Assembly: GCA_902702965.1 (NCBI GenBank)
Contig: CACRXP010000147.1
Location: 534,961 to 598,960 of the forward strand
Direction: 5' to 3'
Length of the DNA stretch: 64,000 nt
Source of the DNA: Spirometra erinaceieuropaei
Lineage: Eukaryota; Platyhelminthes; Cestoda; Diphyllobothriidea; Diphyllobothriidae
Shown: piece by piece, positions 11,040 to 21,551 of the stretch
Layout of the letters: each line of letters starts with the position of its first letter
How positions within the stretch are numbered: the stretch's first letter is position 1
Position numbers and translations under genes: made by a program
The notes under the pieces: model-generated
What the model saw: only the letters and a program-made list of their open reading frames with translations
What the model was told of the DNA's origin: nothing
The model's database searches: none

Positions 11040-13205
11040 GAAACGAAAACGCATTTTGAAATTTTGGCTTCAAATTCATCTAATAAATAAGAAAAACAGT
11101 GCCGCATCTACGCTAGTTTCCGCTATGAAATTTTATTAGTCGCATCATTTACTGTGGGAAGAAGACTAACTCTACCAGTTCAGGGGCGATCACAGAGTTG
11201 TCCTCAGCGCTGCCAGATTGGCGTTGCGCTTGGGACACCCAAACTGGAGATGCCATGCTGGTTGCAGTTTTACCGGGCTGGCAAGCATTTGGTCACGCAG
11301 CTGTCAGGCTCTTTCTAGCTAACGATCACCTAAAAAGCTATTGGGCCTACACAGCCCTCTGGAGAAAGTTTAACAACAGTCACTTTCGAAGTACAGCTTA
11401 GCGTAACCCCTCGCCTGTCAGCCTGCCTTCGTGCGTCGAATAAAATGAAAAACTCCGGAGGCCAACGGATGCAGGGACTGAACGCCGGAAGAAAATGCCA
11501 GTCAGATAAACAACGAGTTGCCCAAAAGATTTTCAGCAGGTTCAGAACGACTGTCGACAACGAAAGGACATTTAAATTAAAAATTCGACTGTCTGATAAA
11601 TTGCAGATAGAAATGTCCCCTCATTGCCTTATATAAAATAAAGTTTGGTGGTGTAATTTAAAACTGCATTATTCCCCGAAAAAACATTATTACGCCCTGA
11701 AAGTAGCACAGGGAACTAAAGTTGGATAATTTACTAGCAGTGGTCGGCGTGTGACGTAAGTATCCGAAACTCCCCGAAACGAACCAGGGTCCCAACTACA
11801 TAATCTATCTCAACTTTTCAGAAAATCGACCAAAAAGTACACAGATCAAAATCGACTTGCGGGAAAAGATCCCATAAGACATTTTGTTAGGGCGCGGTTA
11901 TAAGTGTCCGTCCGGCCTTGCGCTAACTTCCATAGGAGGTTTAAGTTAGGGTTGGGGTCAGTGCAAAACCTTAGAGGGTTGGTGGGAGATTTAAGGTTAG
12001 CAAAGTTAGCGTTGGGGCTAAGGCTAAAATTTGAGTTAGGATTAAAGTTGAGACAGAGGGATATGCCTCCCCTTGAAATTTATCGAAAGGTCACCTTTAG
12101 TACGAGAGTGCTTATACCTGTGTCAAGCCGATGTATTTCTGCCGATTATTGGCAACCATGATGAAATTGCTAGAGTTCCTTTCATTTGCAATGATCGGGG
12201 TAAAAAACGATACAATCTGCAAATAAACTGTTTGTAAGCACGTTATTTGCACACTTTGGTGCTCATTTTGGGGAAGTGAACGCATTTGAGTCAACTTAGA
12301 AACCAGTAACTTTTCAGAATCATACACTCTGTTCGTTTCTTGCCTAAATGCGATAGCGACTAAGGGAGAGGTAATATTAGTCATAGCAACAAATTTTTGG
12401 AAACCGATGTCGGAATACCAACTGTTTGCCACCAATTCTTCTCGCAATCCAACTGTTTTTAGAGTTCAAATAACGCAGAGGTGAAAAGCCATATTTGCCC
12501 TGTTTTTCTGCAGTCAGCCCATCGAGTGTGGCTCAAACATCCCATCAGGAAAGGTTTTTTTAGAAGAGGTATGGTTTTTGCTGATCCGACATATCTGTGG
12601 GTTCCCCCTCCTACCTACAGATTTTCGCAACATACTAGTGCGCAGATATTGAGTGGCAAAGGTCAGATGTCAAAATGGAAGGGAGCCTTTGTTTTTCAAA
12701 TCAGCTCACAGTTTTTCAAACGGTTATTAGGATTACGGGCTCTGCGGGAGATAATTAGCCAAAAGCCAACAAAATAACCGGACTTAGACAGCTCTCTTGA
12801 CGACTACGACAAATCCCCTTTCCATCTGCCATCTCAGTGGAGATTAACATAATCCCCCCATCTGCCTTTAATCGCTCTCATTATGCTGGATAAAAAAATT
12901 ACATTATACAATTTTTTTGACTAAAGAGGCAGAGTGTCCATGCTAGAAATGTTCATATTTAACGTAAACTAGGACTGAGATACTAGCAATTTCGAGCGAG
13001 TTTCCGGGCAGGGAAAAGGGTACATGGCAGTTATTTGGCATGCAATCAGTGTAATCGTAAACTTTTGAAACCTTGAGAGCTATAGAAGGTATTTTCGATT
13101 GATACTCAAATCCTTGGAGCCTCTTGCCTAATTCATCAGCTGTTCGTTACTGGATTACCTAAATTATTCTAGCATCTTCTGTCTTCAGAAAACACAGAAA
13201 CAAAG
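11040..13205. other. No gene seen; TTAGGG-like tract
   Basis: At 11935-12055 there is a loose run of GGTTAGG/GTTAGGG/TTAAGG variants, like the tracts at 1.7, 8.1, 50.2 and 55.1 kb. The rest holds only short unrecognised frames. Confidence 0.45.
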
Positions 13206-13209
13206 TGTA

Positions 13210-14125
13210 CAGTGCATATGCTATTTCATGAAATACTAACTGAAATCCTGTAATGTACTTTCGATTCAAAAAGATTATTTAAGTAAGATTGTAATAGGAA
13301 TTATCCTAAGATACTTTATTTACGCAAGAATGCCGGCTTTAAATAAGTTTAATCTCAGCCGTTCAAAAAACTACACTGTAAAAACGATTGCTTAAGTGGT
13401 ATGAATATTCCCTTTGTTTTTGATGTCCTTGTAAATTCAACTATGCTTAGTAGAAAATGGGCACAAAGTATGCCTTTTTATACGTATTTGATAGCCTTTT
13501 TTGTCTTATCGAAACTCAAACTTGAAAAGAGAGTAGATACTGGTTTTAGAAGAGTTTCTAATTATAACATTTTTAAGACTGAGAAATTCCCATTCATAGT
13601 GCATCGCGTCAGCACATCTATTAATGCTGCTTACAAAGTATACAAGCTGGTCTACATTCATTGCACAGTTTTATAAGAACTATAAGAAGTTTTCCTAAAG
13701 GCATAAAAAACCAGTAATATTTTTCGACGGAAGGTATACAGGATGTAGTTCGAAGACCTTGAATATGTTACGGTAGGCAGGACAAAAAACTACTCGAGAA
13801 TAGAAAAAGTTTACAAAAACCGAAAGATGCTCTCCCTTAGGGTAACCAATTTTTAAAAGGCATTATATGCTCTCTAATAAATACAAGAGAGAATATTTTT
13901 GTGCGCGGTCCTTATATAATACATTTCTATGTGTAAAGGCATCGAAAATCAATGAGATAAATTCATACTAGCAAAACAGCCACTTTTAGAGAGTGCGGGT
14001 ATTTGAGACGACCGCAAAGAAGCTCATTCAAAAGCCGGCATCCTGACGCGATTGAAAAAGTACAACCCAACTTAAGCAATTTTTAGTCGCAAGCATATTT
14101 TGGAATTTCTTTGCAATTTATGATC
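13210..14125. mobile_element. Foldback (palindromic) element, diverged copy
   Basis: The left arm begins near TA-CAGTGCATATG (13208 on). It carries family landmarks also found inverted in the right arm: a TTTCGATTC/AAAAAGATTA block, TTTTTGATG and CATCGAAAATCAATGAG, and a GCCGGC pair at about 13333 and 14034. The right terminus is hard to place. It is the most diverged of the long copies. The 91-codon frame at 13401-13676 lies inside the left arm and is not a gene. Confidence 0.6.
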
Positions 14126-14129
14126 ATAA

Positions 14130-15305
14130 TCCTCTTAATCAAGATCATCTGATGTTGATAGATATGGTGTTTCGGGTCCTGCCAAATATAGTTTCGGACA
14201 TTCATCAGACTTTTTCTATTACCACAACATTGTTTAACATTTATCCTGCAGAGCCCCAATGTGGAAGGGTAGTTTATAAAAGATTTTAACGGACATCACG
14301 ATCAAATTAAAGTGGTTTGTTCCGCAACCAGGACAGTACACAATACTTGCGAGGCTAAGAATCAGCCCGACAGAGCACTTTTAATCAAATAGTTTGTGAT
14401 AATATAGATAGTCTTGCGACCGAGTCTGTAGTTTTATTAGACTAGAGAATAGAGCGGGTTTAGTGGTGGTTATTCAAATTATGCAAAATCTGATCGTGAT
14501 CCACGATCCATAGGCGACACCCAATGATTTATAAAGTACCGAATAGGGATCTAGGATACAGCACTAGATGGTTTAATGACACAAACATATAGTGATGGCG
14601 GAATATTCACTCAAACCATTTTTTACTTTTTACAATCCACGGAGAATATATTTTGGTCCTTCTCTACCGGTGCTTTGTTTTTCCCTGCATTAGTCAACAA
14701 ATAACTCTGCATTTCTTCAAAAAATCTGTATATTTAACAGGCTGACATGACTGAAATCCATGCAGACATGGAGGTCTATACCCGTGTCTCATATGACCTA
14801 TGCTCCACTCTCATCAACGCCAAGAGTCCTAGCAAATTTTACTCTTCATGTTCGCTGAGCCTGATAGTTTCTTCTTCCTTATCCGCGACGTAAAATAAAA
14901 ATGGTTTTTTCAGCCATAGTCTCCGAGAATTCTCTCATGTTTGATTATCTGGACTATTCTCCAAATAACGATCTCTGTGAAGAGTCACTGTAATGAAGCT
15001 CACATTTGCTGTCAAGTTTTCAGCCGTCCTGAGGAAGACTTTTATGCTGTTTGTTGGTTTCAAAAGGATTTTTTTATTGTTCTCTAGTGAAAACTTCATC
15101 AACTTGCCTCAGTTGTTATTGCATGACTGGAATTTATTTGATCATCTAACTATTTTCGAAGGGGTTCTATCGACAATCGCGTTATTTTCGATTCGTCATT
15201 CTTTGCCTTCCCGCGCAAGTATGACGTCCCTCTACTTGTTGATATCGGATTCGCTCACCACAAAGGGCTGATGTGAGTAGTTAGAACCTTTGTGGGAAAA
15301 AAGAT
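14130..15305. other. No gene seen
   Basis: AT-rich sequence without recognised features. A 92-codon frame at 14993-15271 has no recognised similarity, although it sits just before the perfect hairpin. Confidence 0.4.
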
Positions 15306-15307
15306 TT

Positions 15308-15400
15308 AGAAGAAGAAGCGATCGCTGGAACAATGGCTTTATTCGCGAATAAAGCTTTAAGGCGAATAAAGCCATTGTTCCAGCGATCGCTTCTTCTTCT
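15308..15400. repeat. Perfect 39-bp inverted repeat (93-bp hairpin)
   Basis: The left arm 15308-15346 (AGAAGAAGAAGCGATCGCTG to ATTCGC) and right arm 15362-15400 are exact reverse complements over 39 bp. The 15-base spacer (15347-15361) holds its own 10-bp palindrome TAAAGCTTTA, so nearly the whole 93 bp can pair. Each arm carries GCGATCGC, a perfect 8-bp palindrome. Every other inverted repeat in the window is imperfect. The arms do not match the mariner ends nearby. A second small palindrome, AGTTCCTGGAACT, follows at about 15409-15421. Confidence 0.97.
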
Positions 15401-15844
15401 GATCAACTAGTTCCTGGAACTCGCATGTTCGCTTGTATCGGCAAAAAAGATTTAATTATCATAGGCAGCTTTCTGTTTAACGATATGCATTTCATCAGTG
15501 TAGACAAGAAGACTTTTATCAGCTCACGACAAAACCCTCGGCATGTACTTTAATCCGTCAGTTACACCAATTTCGAGCAATAAACCCTCTTTTTCATCCG
15601 AACACTGGCTGACAAACCGTCGTGAAGCCGTTTCGTTTAGCTAAATCCTATCAAGTTATAATTAACACCATGGTTGACGGTTAAACTGCATACTGTGTAC
15701 CTTTTTACACGACCTTGGACTCAATAACTGCAGTTTGGCCTTTGGGAGCGCATAAAAATTGAGCTGAAGGCTAAAATGGAACCTGCCGTATGTGACCGTA
15801 GAATCCGCAACTTAAGTGATCCGAACTATATCCTGAACTATATG

Positions 15845-17125
15845 AGGGATAAGTGACCAAAAAATAAATACATTTTACATTAAAGACCTAGACTTCATGC
15901 TAGAAAGGAGTTATTCAGTATGAGCGCAATTGTTAGCAATGACGTCTTCGATTCTAGGTCTGAACTTGACGCATGTGTTCCTGATAAACTCCTGTGGCAT
16001 CTTGCTTCACTCTCTAACGAAGAGATCTTCAGGACCTCAGTGCTGTTGTGAGGCTTGTTGCAGGCCTTCTCCTCGACAAACGTCCAAATGCTATAGCTGA
16101 GGGGATTTAAGTCTGGTTAGGATGATGGCCGCATATCCTTAGGCCAGAAATAAGGCATGTGGTCTTCCAGCCCCAGCTGTGTCTTCTGTTATGTATGTCG
16201 AGGCGCAACATCTCGCTGGAAGACCATATTGTCGTCTTGAGTGTAGTTTGAATTTATCCAAGGCTTGACATGCTTCTGAAGAACATTCAGGTACGCGTCT
16301 GTGTTCACTTTGACTCTGGCCTTGATGAAAACAGGAGCATGACTTTGCCCTCTGAGGTAATCAGGCCAAAGGGCAGGACACCTGGTCCAAAGTTTGTACT
16401 TAACATTCTCAGGTACCTCGTTGACCTTTAGGGAACTTATGCAGCGATCTGATCGACGGTCGAACACCAAATCGACCGTGAAGAGTTCTTCCTCAGAGAA
16501 GAGCACCTTGTGCGGTTCTTTCTTGAGGAAGGTTAAGGTTCTCTTACTTCTTTCTAATCCATCCTCTTTCGCGGCCTCAGTAACGAGATGCATCTTAGTT
16601 CTAGTCCTTGGTTTGACCTTTAAGTCATTTTTCACGACATTCCCGACCGTGTGCTCGGACGCCTCAAGCTCAAAAGCCATTTTCTCATGCTCCAGAGTGG
16701 ATTGCAAAGAATACGATCCAGGAAAGTTCTTTTAAAACGAGGGATTCGAAATTTTTGTTTTTTCACTACTGTCTTCCTGTCGATGAGGCCGATAGTCTTA
16801 TAACGGTCAGTAATGGTATAAACTGTTGATTTGGTCATTTCCGAATTGGCAGCAATGTCCGTGGACGAGAGACCATCGAGACTGAATATAATAACTGTCT
16901 CAACATTTTTTTTCTCGGAAGAATATTTGAAAACTCTTTCCAAGAAAATTGTTATTGTATCGTTGCCACGGTATTCTAGAGAAAAAAGCGTAGATTTCAA
17001 AATAACTATTCGCAAAAATAGCGGCAAAGCTATTACGAACTGTACGGTCGCAAACGGCAACAATTCAATGACGTAGAGAAGCGACAAAGCTTTTTTATTT
17101 TGTCGGTCAGTTTACTGTCAAGTGA
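15845..17125 (-). mobile_element. Mariner-like transposon, inactive
   Basis: About 1.28 kb, the usual mariner size, centred on a broken minus-strand transposase. Possible terminal similarity: the left end reads GGGATAAGTGACCAAAAAAT (from about 15847), and the right end read inward reads CAGTAAACTGACCGACAAAA (from about 17119). They share TGACC and an A-rich stretch, so the exact ends are tentative. A short second fragment of the same transposase lies at 17436-17497. Confidence 0.75.
15920..17076 (-). pseudogene. Mariner-type transposase, broken
   Basis: The N-terminal part (about 16955-16690) holds a helix-turn-helix, DGLSSTDIAANSEMTKSTVY. A frameshift near 16690 leads into KVKPRTRTKMHLVTEAAKED (the family's inter-domain segment). 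Next comes VLFSEEELFTVD, where families normally read SDE, so the first catalytic Asp appears as Glu. Then NMVFQRDVAPRHT carries the second Asp. Near 16105, PDLNPLSYSIWT replaces the usual NPLDYSIW, so the third acidic residue is Ser. A stop lies just before PDLN. The C-terminal tail VEEKACNKPHNS runs to about 15920. In active relatives the enzyme cuts and pastes the element at TA sites. This copy cannot be functional. Confidence 0.83.
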
Positions 17126-17435
17126 ATGCCTTCTTCACTGGTCTTTCCGTGTTCATCTCATTTGATTTTTCCGATGATTCCGCTAGGAGATTTCTACAAA
17201 ACGAAGACTAATCCCACAAGGAGAAGAAGAGTAGGCAGCAGGGAAGTCTTCTGTCTTGTAATCAGCCAGTATCTTTAGCATTTTTTGACGTTCACTGCAG
17301 TTTTATACCTTTTATGACAGCAGTCTCCTGCATTCTGACATTTTTTAGTTTAAAGCTAGCAAGGACAGCAGAATTTAATGGTACCAGAGAATTTCCCGAC
17401 GGCTTCTCAACTGCAGCCTGTCGTTGCATAACAGG

Positions 17436-17497
17436 TACGCGTCTGTGATCACTTTGAGACCCGCCTTGATTAACACAGTGGGCATGACTCAAAGAAA
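17436..17497 (-). pseudogene. Second mariner transposase fragment
   Basis: GGTACGCGTCTGTG...CACTTTGA...GCCTTGAT...GCATGACT matches 16291-16351 inside the mariner transposase, in the same orientation. Only about 60 bp is retained, fused to the outer inverted repeat of the neighbouring PLE copy. Confidence 0.65.
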
Positions 17498-17594
17498 GGA
17501 AAGGCCAATACCTACACTTCTTGAGCTTTGTGCCGATAGAACGAAAGCGAAATTTGGTTTACGTTCTACTCCAAAGAGCAAGAACGATTTGCTC

Positions 17595-18192
17595 TATTGA
17601 AACGCTGGATGATTAAATTTCTTGCCTAAAAACAGCCCTGCTTAAACGGGGATATCCAACACGATTCATCGAAAAGTACAGCAACACTTTACGGCCAAAA
17701 TTGACGGAGCAATCTGTTCCGAAAAAGCCCGTTTGTATATCCTTACGCCTTAAGGGCGACAACACCTCTAATACCATCAAGCGGCGATTGAAATGCGCTA
17801 TTGAAAGAATTTACAACTCAGCCATACTCATCTTCTACAGTCCTACTAAGGTTATCGAAGTTCCACGGACAAAGGATGCCTTGCCATTGCACGCCACGTC
17901 AAATTGTGCTTACGAATTTACATGCACTTGTGGATGCAAGTACATTGGGCGAACGCAAAGGCACCTGCCTAAATGGTTTCTAAAGCAGGAGAATAAAATT
18001 CCACAGTCTTCTATTACAAAACACCTCCTTGATAATGGCCATTCGAGTGACTCCAAAACGTTATTTCGAGTATTAGTTCGAGCACGAACTACTCGGTTAT
18101 TGCGTTATCTGGAGGCAGCCTATATATGGCGAGAGAAACCCAATCCATGTAAACAGTTAGACCACGTGGTCAACCTCAGCTTGCCCTGGTAG
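17595..18192 (+). pseudogene. PLE2 reverse transcriptase end and GIY-YIG endonuclease
   Basis: The frame reads through LLKRGYPTRFIEKYSNTLRP (the end of the PLE thumb: xxNGYPxxFI) into CISLRLKGDNTSNTIKRRLK. Then comes the GIY-YIG domain: AYEFTCTCGCKYIGRTQRHL, with an intact Y...YIG signature, the Cys residues typical of PLE endonucleases and the Arg of YIGRT. SITKHLLDNGHSSDSKTLF and RLLRYLEAAYIWREKPNPC follow, with the expected late catalytic Glu, and the frame ends at LSLPW and a TAG. It is open from about 17600 to 18192, but no palm domain is present upstream, so it is a 5'-truncated copy. Any start assigned at 17701 (TTG) is artificial. Confidence 0.85.
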
Positions 18193-18469
18193 ACCTGAGT
18201 CCTTTTGATTTTCAAAATCCCTCGGCATGTTTACATCCCCATTTTCATTCCTATGTTGCATTTTGAAGTTACCATTTTATCGATTAGTCTACGCGCAGTA
18301 TACGATGACCTTGCTGTTTTACGTTGATTTTCTCTGTCGAAATTCAAACTCCTATACCTTTCTCACTTGTTATTTCTGTCATGCAACGAGAGGCTGCAGT
18401 TGAGATGCCGTCGCGAAATTTTCTGGTAGTATTAAATTCCGCTGTCCTTGCTTGCTTTAAATTCCTTCC

Positions 18470-19950
18470 GGGGAAATATTGCTTCAATTTTTTTAGTTTT
18501 TCCGGTCCCGTCTAGTATTAATTGCGCCTTTACTGAGAAGAAAGTATAATGGGAAATTTCGCGAACAACTCAAGCGCTCTCTTCCACTCCGCTACTCGAA
18601 AGCTTCTGATTGGCCGAATTATTTCTGTGTTACACCCATGCAATGCACAAGCTACCACTCCTATAATGCGCACAATGGCTTCATCCGTCAGAAAATGTAC
18701 TTTAAGCTGCCGTTGCTTTTTCCCAGCAGGCCTTACCATTTTTGTCGTTAAAAGTAAATTGAGTGCAGCTAGACTGTGCGCTGTAATTAGATGACAGCGT
18801 GAGAGCCGATTTAACTGCACGATCTCACGCACACACCCAACGGTATGTGTCAACTTTTGGAAAAAAGATAAAAAATGGAAGAAGCATCCTAGGGTACTTC
18901 TGTAAAAAGCCTTAACATTGCATCAACCAGGAAGAATGTCGTCAACCTTAGAAAGACGCGAAAGAGGAAGCATTTTTAAACCTTCATCACAGGGCAAGGA
19001 CGACTGAGAGCCCGTTCAGACAAAGATTCTACAGACGCCGTAGTCGTCAGTCAGATTGAATTTGGCCGTAGTTTATTCCTCATCTACGGTGACTGTAAGC
19101 GCGGATTATAGAAAAGCAAATTGTCTTTCGGCCAGTACAATATATTTGTATTCATATTTGTTAAGGGGAAAACAAATGCATTCGCATGAAATAATCCAAG
19201 GCCCTCCCTTCAGCTTGCCGAGCAACTTACTTAGGAGTTGTTAATTATGACAAACGCTGCTGTCTGTTATCCATGTCGCTGCGATAGAAAGTGGGCTTTA
19301 TTTAGCCTCGAAACTCGGGATTACTTTCTTGATGCATTACCTTTGTAACGTTTCTTCAGCAGCCTCGATTTAATTGATTAAGACAGAGACGCACTTTCCC
19401 GCAAATTCAGTCAACGCATAGAACCTTTGGTTCCCACTCCGTTTCATTTCTTAAACCAAGTTTAAGTTTTGATGTATTGCTAACTAAAAGGTGCATCTTT
19501 CGAACAGCAAGTAGTACACGTTCAAGGAAAGGTTATAGAAAACAAAAGGCTGTCTGATTCTCCATTTTCCGAAAAAAAAGCAGAAATGCAGGACGTTATC
19601 AGACGATTTTATTGTAGGTTTAACTGAAAAACTGAAGGGAGACTTGTAATCACATTAAACAGCACGTATATCTCGGTAGAACCTAACCGTCAAATTCTCT
19701 AGGGAAGTGCCATGAAAATTAAAATTTACACTTGTTAATATGAACAGACCCTTCAGCAGTTATTCACAGGCGGTCAGCTTGGAGTAAAACGATTTTGTAT
19801 TTTAGAATATCTGGTTAGACACGGGAATATAGAGCCCGCGCGCTGTAGGTGGGCTTGTATTAGATTCCAGGAGGGATTGGTGTCAGGATTAGGGATAGGG
19901 GGGGGTTGGATCTAACATTAGAATTAAGAAACGGGAATAAATAAAATGTT
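18470..19950. other. No gene seen
   Basis: No recognised feature apart from a short TTAGGG-like stretch near 19883-19900 with a run of nine G. Opposing short frames at 18.5-18.85 kb look like chance. Confidence 0.45.
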
Positions 19951-19954
19951 ATTT

Positions 19955-20185
19955 TTGACAAAGACAAGGGAGACTGGGATGTCTGGCTTATTAGACGTCG
20001 TCAGCCAATCATACCCAACCCCGAAGTGTGCAGCACCTGGGCTCGATCCCGCGACCTGTTAGTTAGAAGTCCAACGCCCTAACCAGGGGACTCGTTGTCC
20101 TTTCAATTGCGATAGAGTATATACAGTGGTAGAGGGACGCTCACTGATCAAGACACGGATCTCACATGTTCCGTTGTGCCTTGGG
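19955..20185 (-). mobile_element. tRNA-derived SINE H, copy b (inverted)
   Basis: Read on the minus strand from 20185: the ACGGAAC...GATCCGT hairpin, GATCAGTGAGCG, the tRNA-like head (CCTGGTTAGGGCGTTGG, GGTCGCGGGATCGAGCC), the CACACTTCGGGGTTGGGTATG linker and the CTGACGA core (19998-20004). The GAAA box reads GACA and stem I is weakened. It meets the plus-oriented array head to head near 20183. Confidence 0.8.
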
Positions 20186-20239
20186 GCCAGCAGGTCGCGA
20201 GTTGGATCCTCGGGTGTTCCACACCTCGGGGGTGGGTAT

Positions 20240-20284
20240 GACTGGCTGACGACGGCTAATAAGCCAGAAATGGCCATTTCAGTC
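20240..20284 (+). ncRNA. Hammerhead-ribozyme-like fold, array unit 1
   Basis: Stem I is GACTGG (20240-20245) with TCAGTC (20279-20284), containing one G-U. The core CTGACGA is at 20246-20252. Stem II is CGGCT-AATA-AGCCA and GAAA is at 20267-20270. Stem III is a minimal ATGGCCAT, and the predicted cleavage residue is T at 20278. The C-A pair next to the core is the one clear departure from consensus. Confidence 0.5.
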
Positions 20285-20554
20285 TCCCTTGTCTTTGTCG
20301 GTAATGCCATTCTGCCTATATATCATGCGCCGCTGTGCGGCTGCTGGTTGGGCTCGAGAGAGAGCGCCCCTTAAGACACAACGGAACGAGTGAGTTCCGT
20401 ATGAACGATCGGTGAGCGCCCTCCATCACTGTATATTCCCGATCGAAAACCGACAGGGCAACGGGCTCGTGGCCCGGTGGGTAGAGGTGTTGACTTCTAA
20501 ACCAACAGGTCGCGAGTTCGAGGCTCGCGTGTTCCACACTTCGGGCTTGGGTAT

Positions 20555-20599
20555 GACTGGCTGACGACGGCTAATAAGCCAGAAATGGCCATTCCAGTT
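20555..20599 (+). ncRNA. Hammerhead-ribozyme-like fold, array unit 2
   Basis: Same architecture: GACTGG (20555-20560), CTGACGA (20561-20567), the GGCT-AATA-AGCC hairpin, GAAA (20582-20585), a minimal stem III and CCAGTT (20594-20599) closing stem I with a terminal G-U. The third unit, near 20863-20910, reads CTGGCGA and has lost stem I, so only two units keep the fold. Confidence 0.5.
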
Positions 20600-20949
20600 T
20601 CCCTTGTCTTTGTCAGTAATATCATTCTGCCTATATCATACGCCGCTGTGCGGCTGCTGGTTGGGCTCGAGAGAGAGAGAGCCCGTAAGACACAACGGAA
20701 CGAGTGAGTTCCGTAGAAACGATCGGTGAGCGCTCCCCTCTACCATTGTGCATTCCGCATCTCAACCGACAAGACAACGGGCTCAGTGATTAGAGGCGTT
20801 GAACCACTAACTAACAGGTCGCGGGATCGAGCCCAGATGTTCCACACTTCATGGTTGGGTATGACTGCCTGGCGACGGCTAAAAAGGTAGAAATGTCCAT
20901 TCAAATCCCCTTTGTCTTTGTCGGTAAGGCTATTCTGTCTACAATTTAC

Positions 20950-21550
20950 TGACTTCCTAACTTATTTCTCTCATGCGACGCCCTGAACACCGCGAAGTCC
21001 GATAATCACACCACAGGTAACTTCCTATATAATTTATCAGCGCATGAAATATCGCGAGTCGTCACTTAAAAACTGCTTTGGTGAAGTTTTATCACAAGAA
21101 AATAGTGGGGTTTGCAATACGCATCTCGATAGATGATTGGACGAAAATGGCTAAATCTGCATAACCTGCTTATTTTAATCAGTATCATTTCCAATAAAAT
21201 CGAGTTCGAGAAGGAGACGCTATCAGTAGAACAAGCATTCTACTCGCATGATATTCTTGATTCCTACGAGAATCCGGCATCAGAGACAGTCGCAACTAGA
21301 GGGAACGAACACACAAATGGGAAAAGTAATTATAGAATGCAGTTGACATGCTACCACGGCATCCGGTCCCAATTTCAGGATCGACGAGGCTGCGGCTTCC
21401 GCGAGAGGTGATAGCCACGCGATCCACGAGCTGTTCGGGTCATGGTTCTTTGACCCACAGTCCGGTGGCGGACGCAATTACCCCCCTCTGTCATAGTCGA
21501 CGGCAAAACGGTGTCTGGACTGAGTACTAGGCAGTCCGGGGGGGGGGTGC
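20950..21550. other. No gene seen; ends in a G run
   Basis: A run of about ten G (21538-21548) followed by TGCGAGTGAACAAA ends this stretch. A nearly identical junction, a G run then TCGGGTGAACAAA, occurs at 24342-24368, so the G run marks a repeat boundary. Confidence 0.45.
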
Positions 21551-21551
21551 G

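Larger units (their letters stand above)
17347..18466 (+). mobile_element. PLE tail flanked by inverted repeats (PLE2 copy 1)
   Basis: About 90 bp at 17347-17436 recurs inverted at 18376-18464 (shared blocks include AGGCTGCAGTTGAGA and GCTGTCCTTGCT). The pair brackets a plus-strand PLE reverse-transcriptase thumb and GIY-YIG fragment. PLE copies often carry inverted or partial terminal repeats, so the bracket may be the element's own ends. Insertion of the PLE piece into an older palindrome is the alternative. Confidence 0.65.
20183..20945 (+). mobile_element. Tandem array of SINE H, about 2.6 units
   Basis: The ribozyme-like core recurs at 20246, 20561 and 20869, giving unit lengths of 315 and 308 bp. 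Each unit holds a tRNA-like head (first unit truncated), the TTCCACAC linker, the hammerhead-like fold and a TCTCCCTTGTCTTTGTC tail. The first two units then carry three small hairpins: GCCGC-TGT-GCGGC, a GGGCTC...GAGCCC stem (exact at 20663-20684) and ACGGAAC-GAGTGA-GTTCCGT (20381-20400 and 20695-20714). The next unit starts after ATTCCCGATC/CCGACAGG. No protein is encoded. Head-to-tail arrangement is unusual for a SINE. Confidence 0.88.

Noticed and set aside
15308..15400. Terminal repeats of the neighbouring mariner
   Set aside because: The arms are adjacent to each other, not at the two ends of the element, and do not resemble sequence near 17.1 kb.
20105..20945. CRISPR array
   Set aside because: Units are about 310 bp with tRNA-like heads, and no spacers; eukaryotic context.
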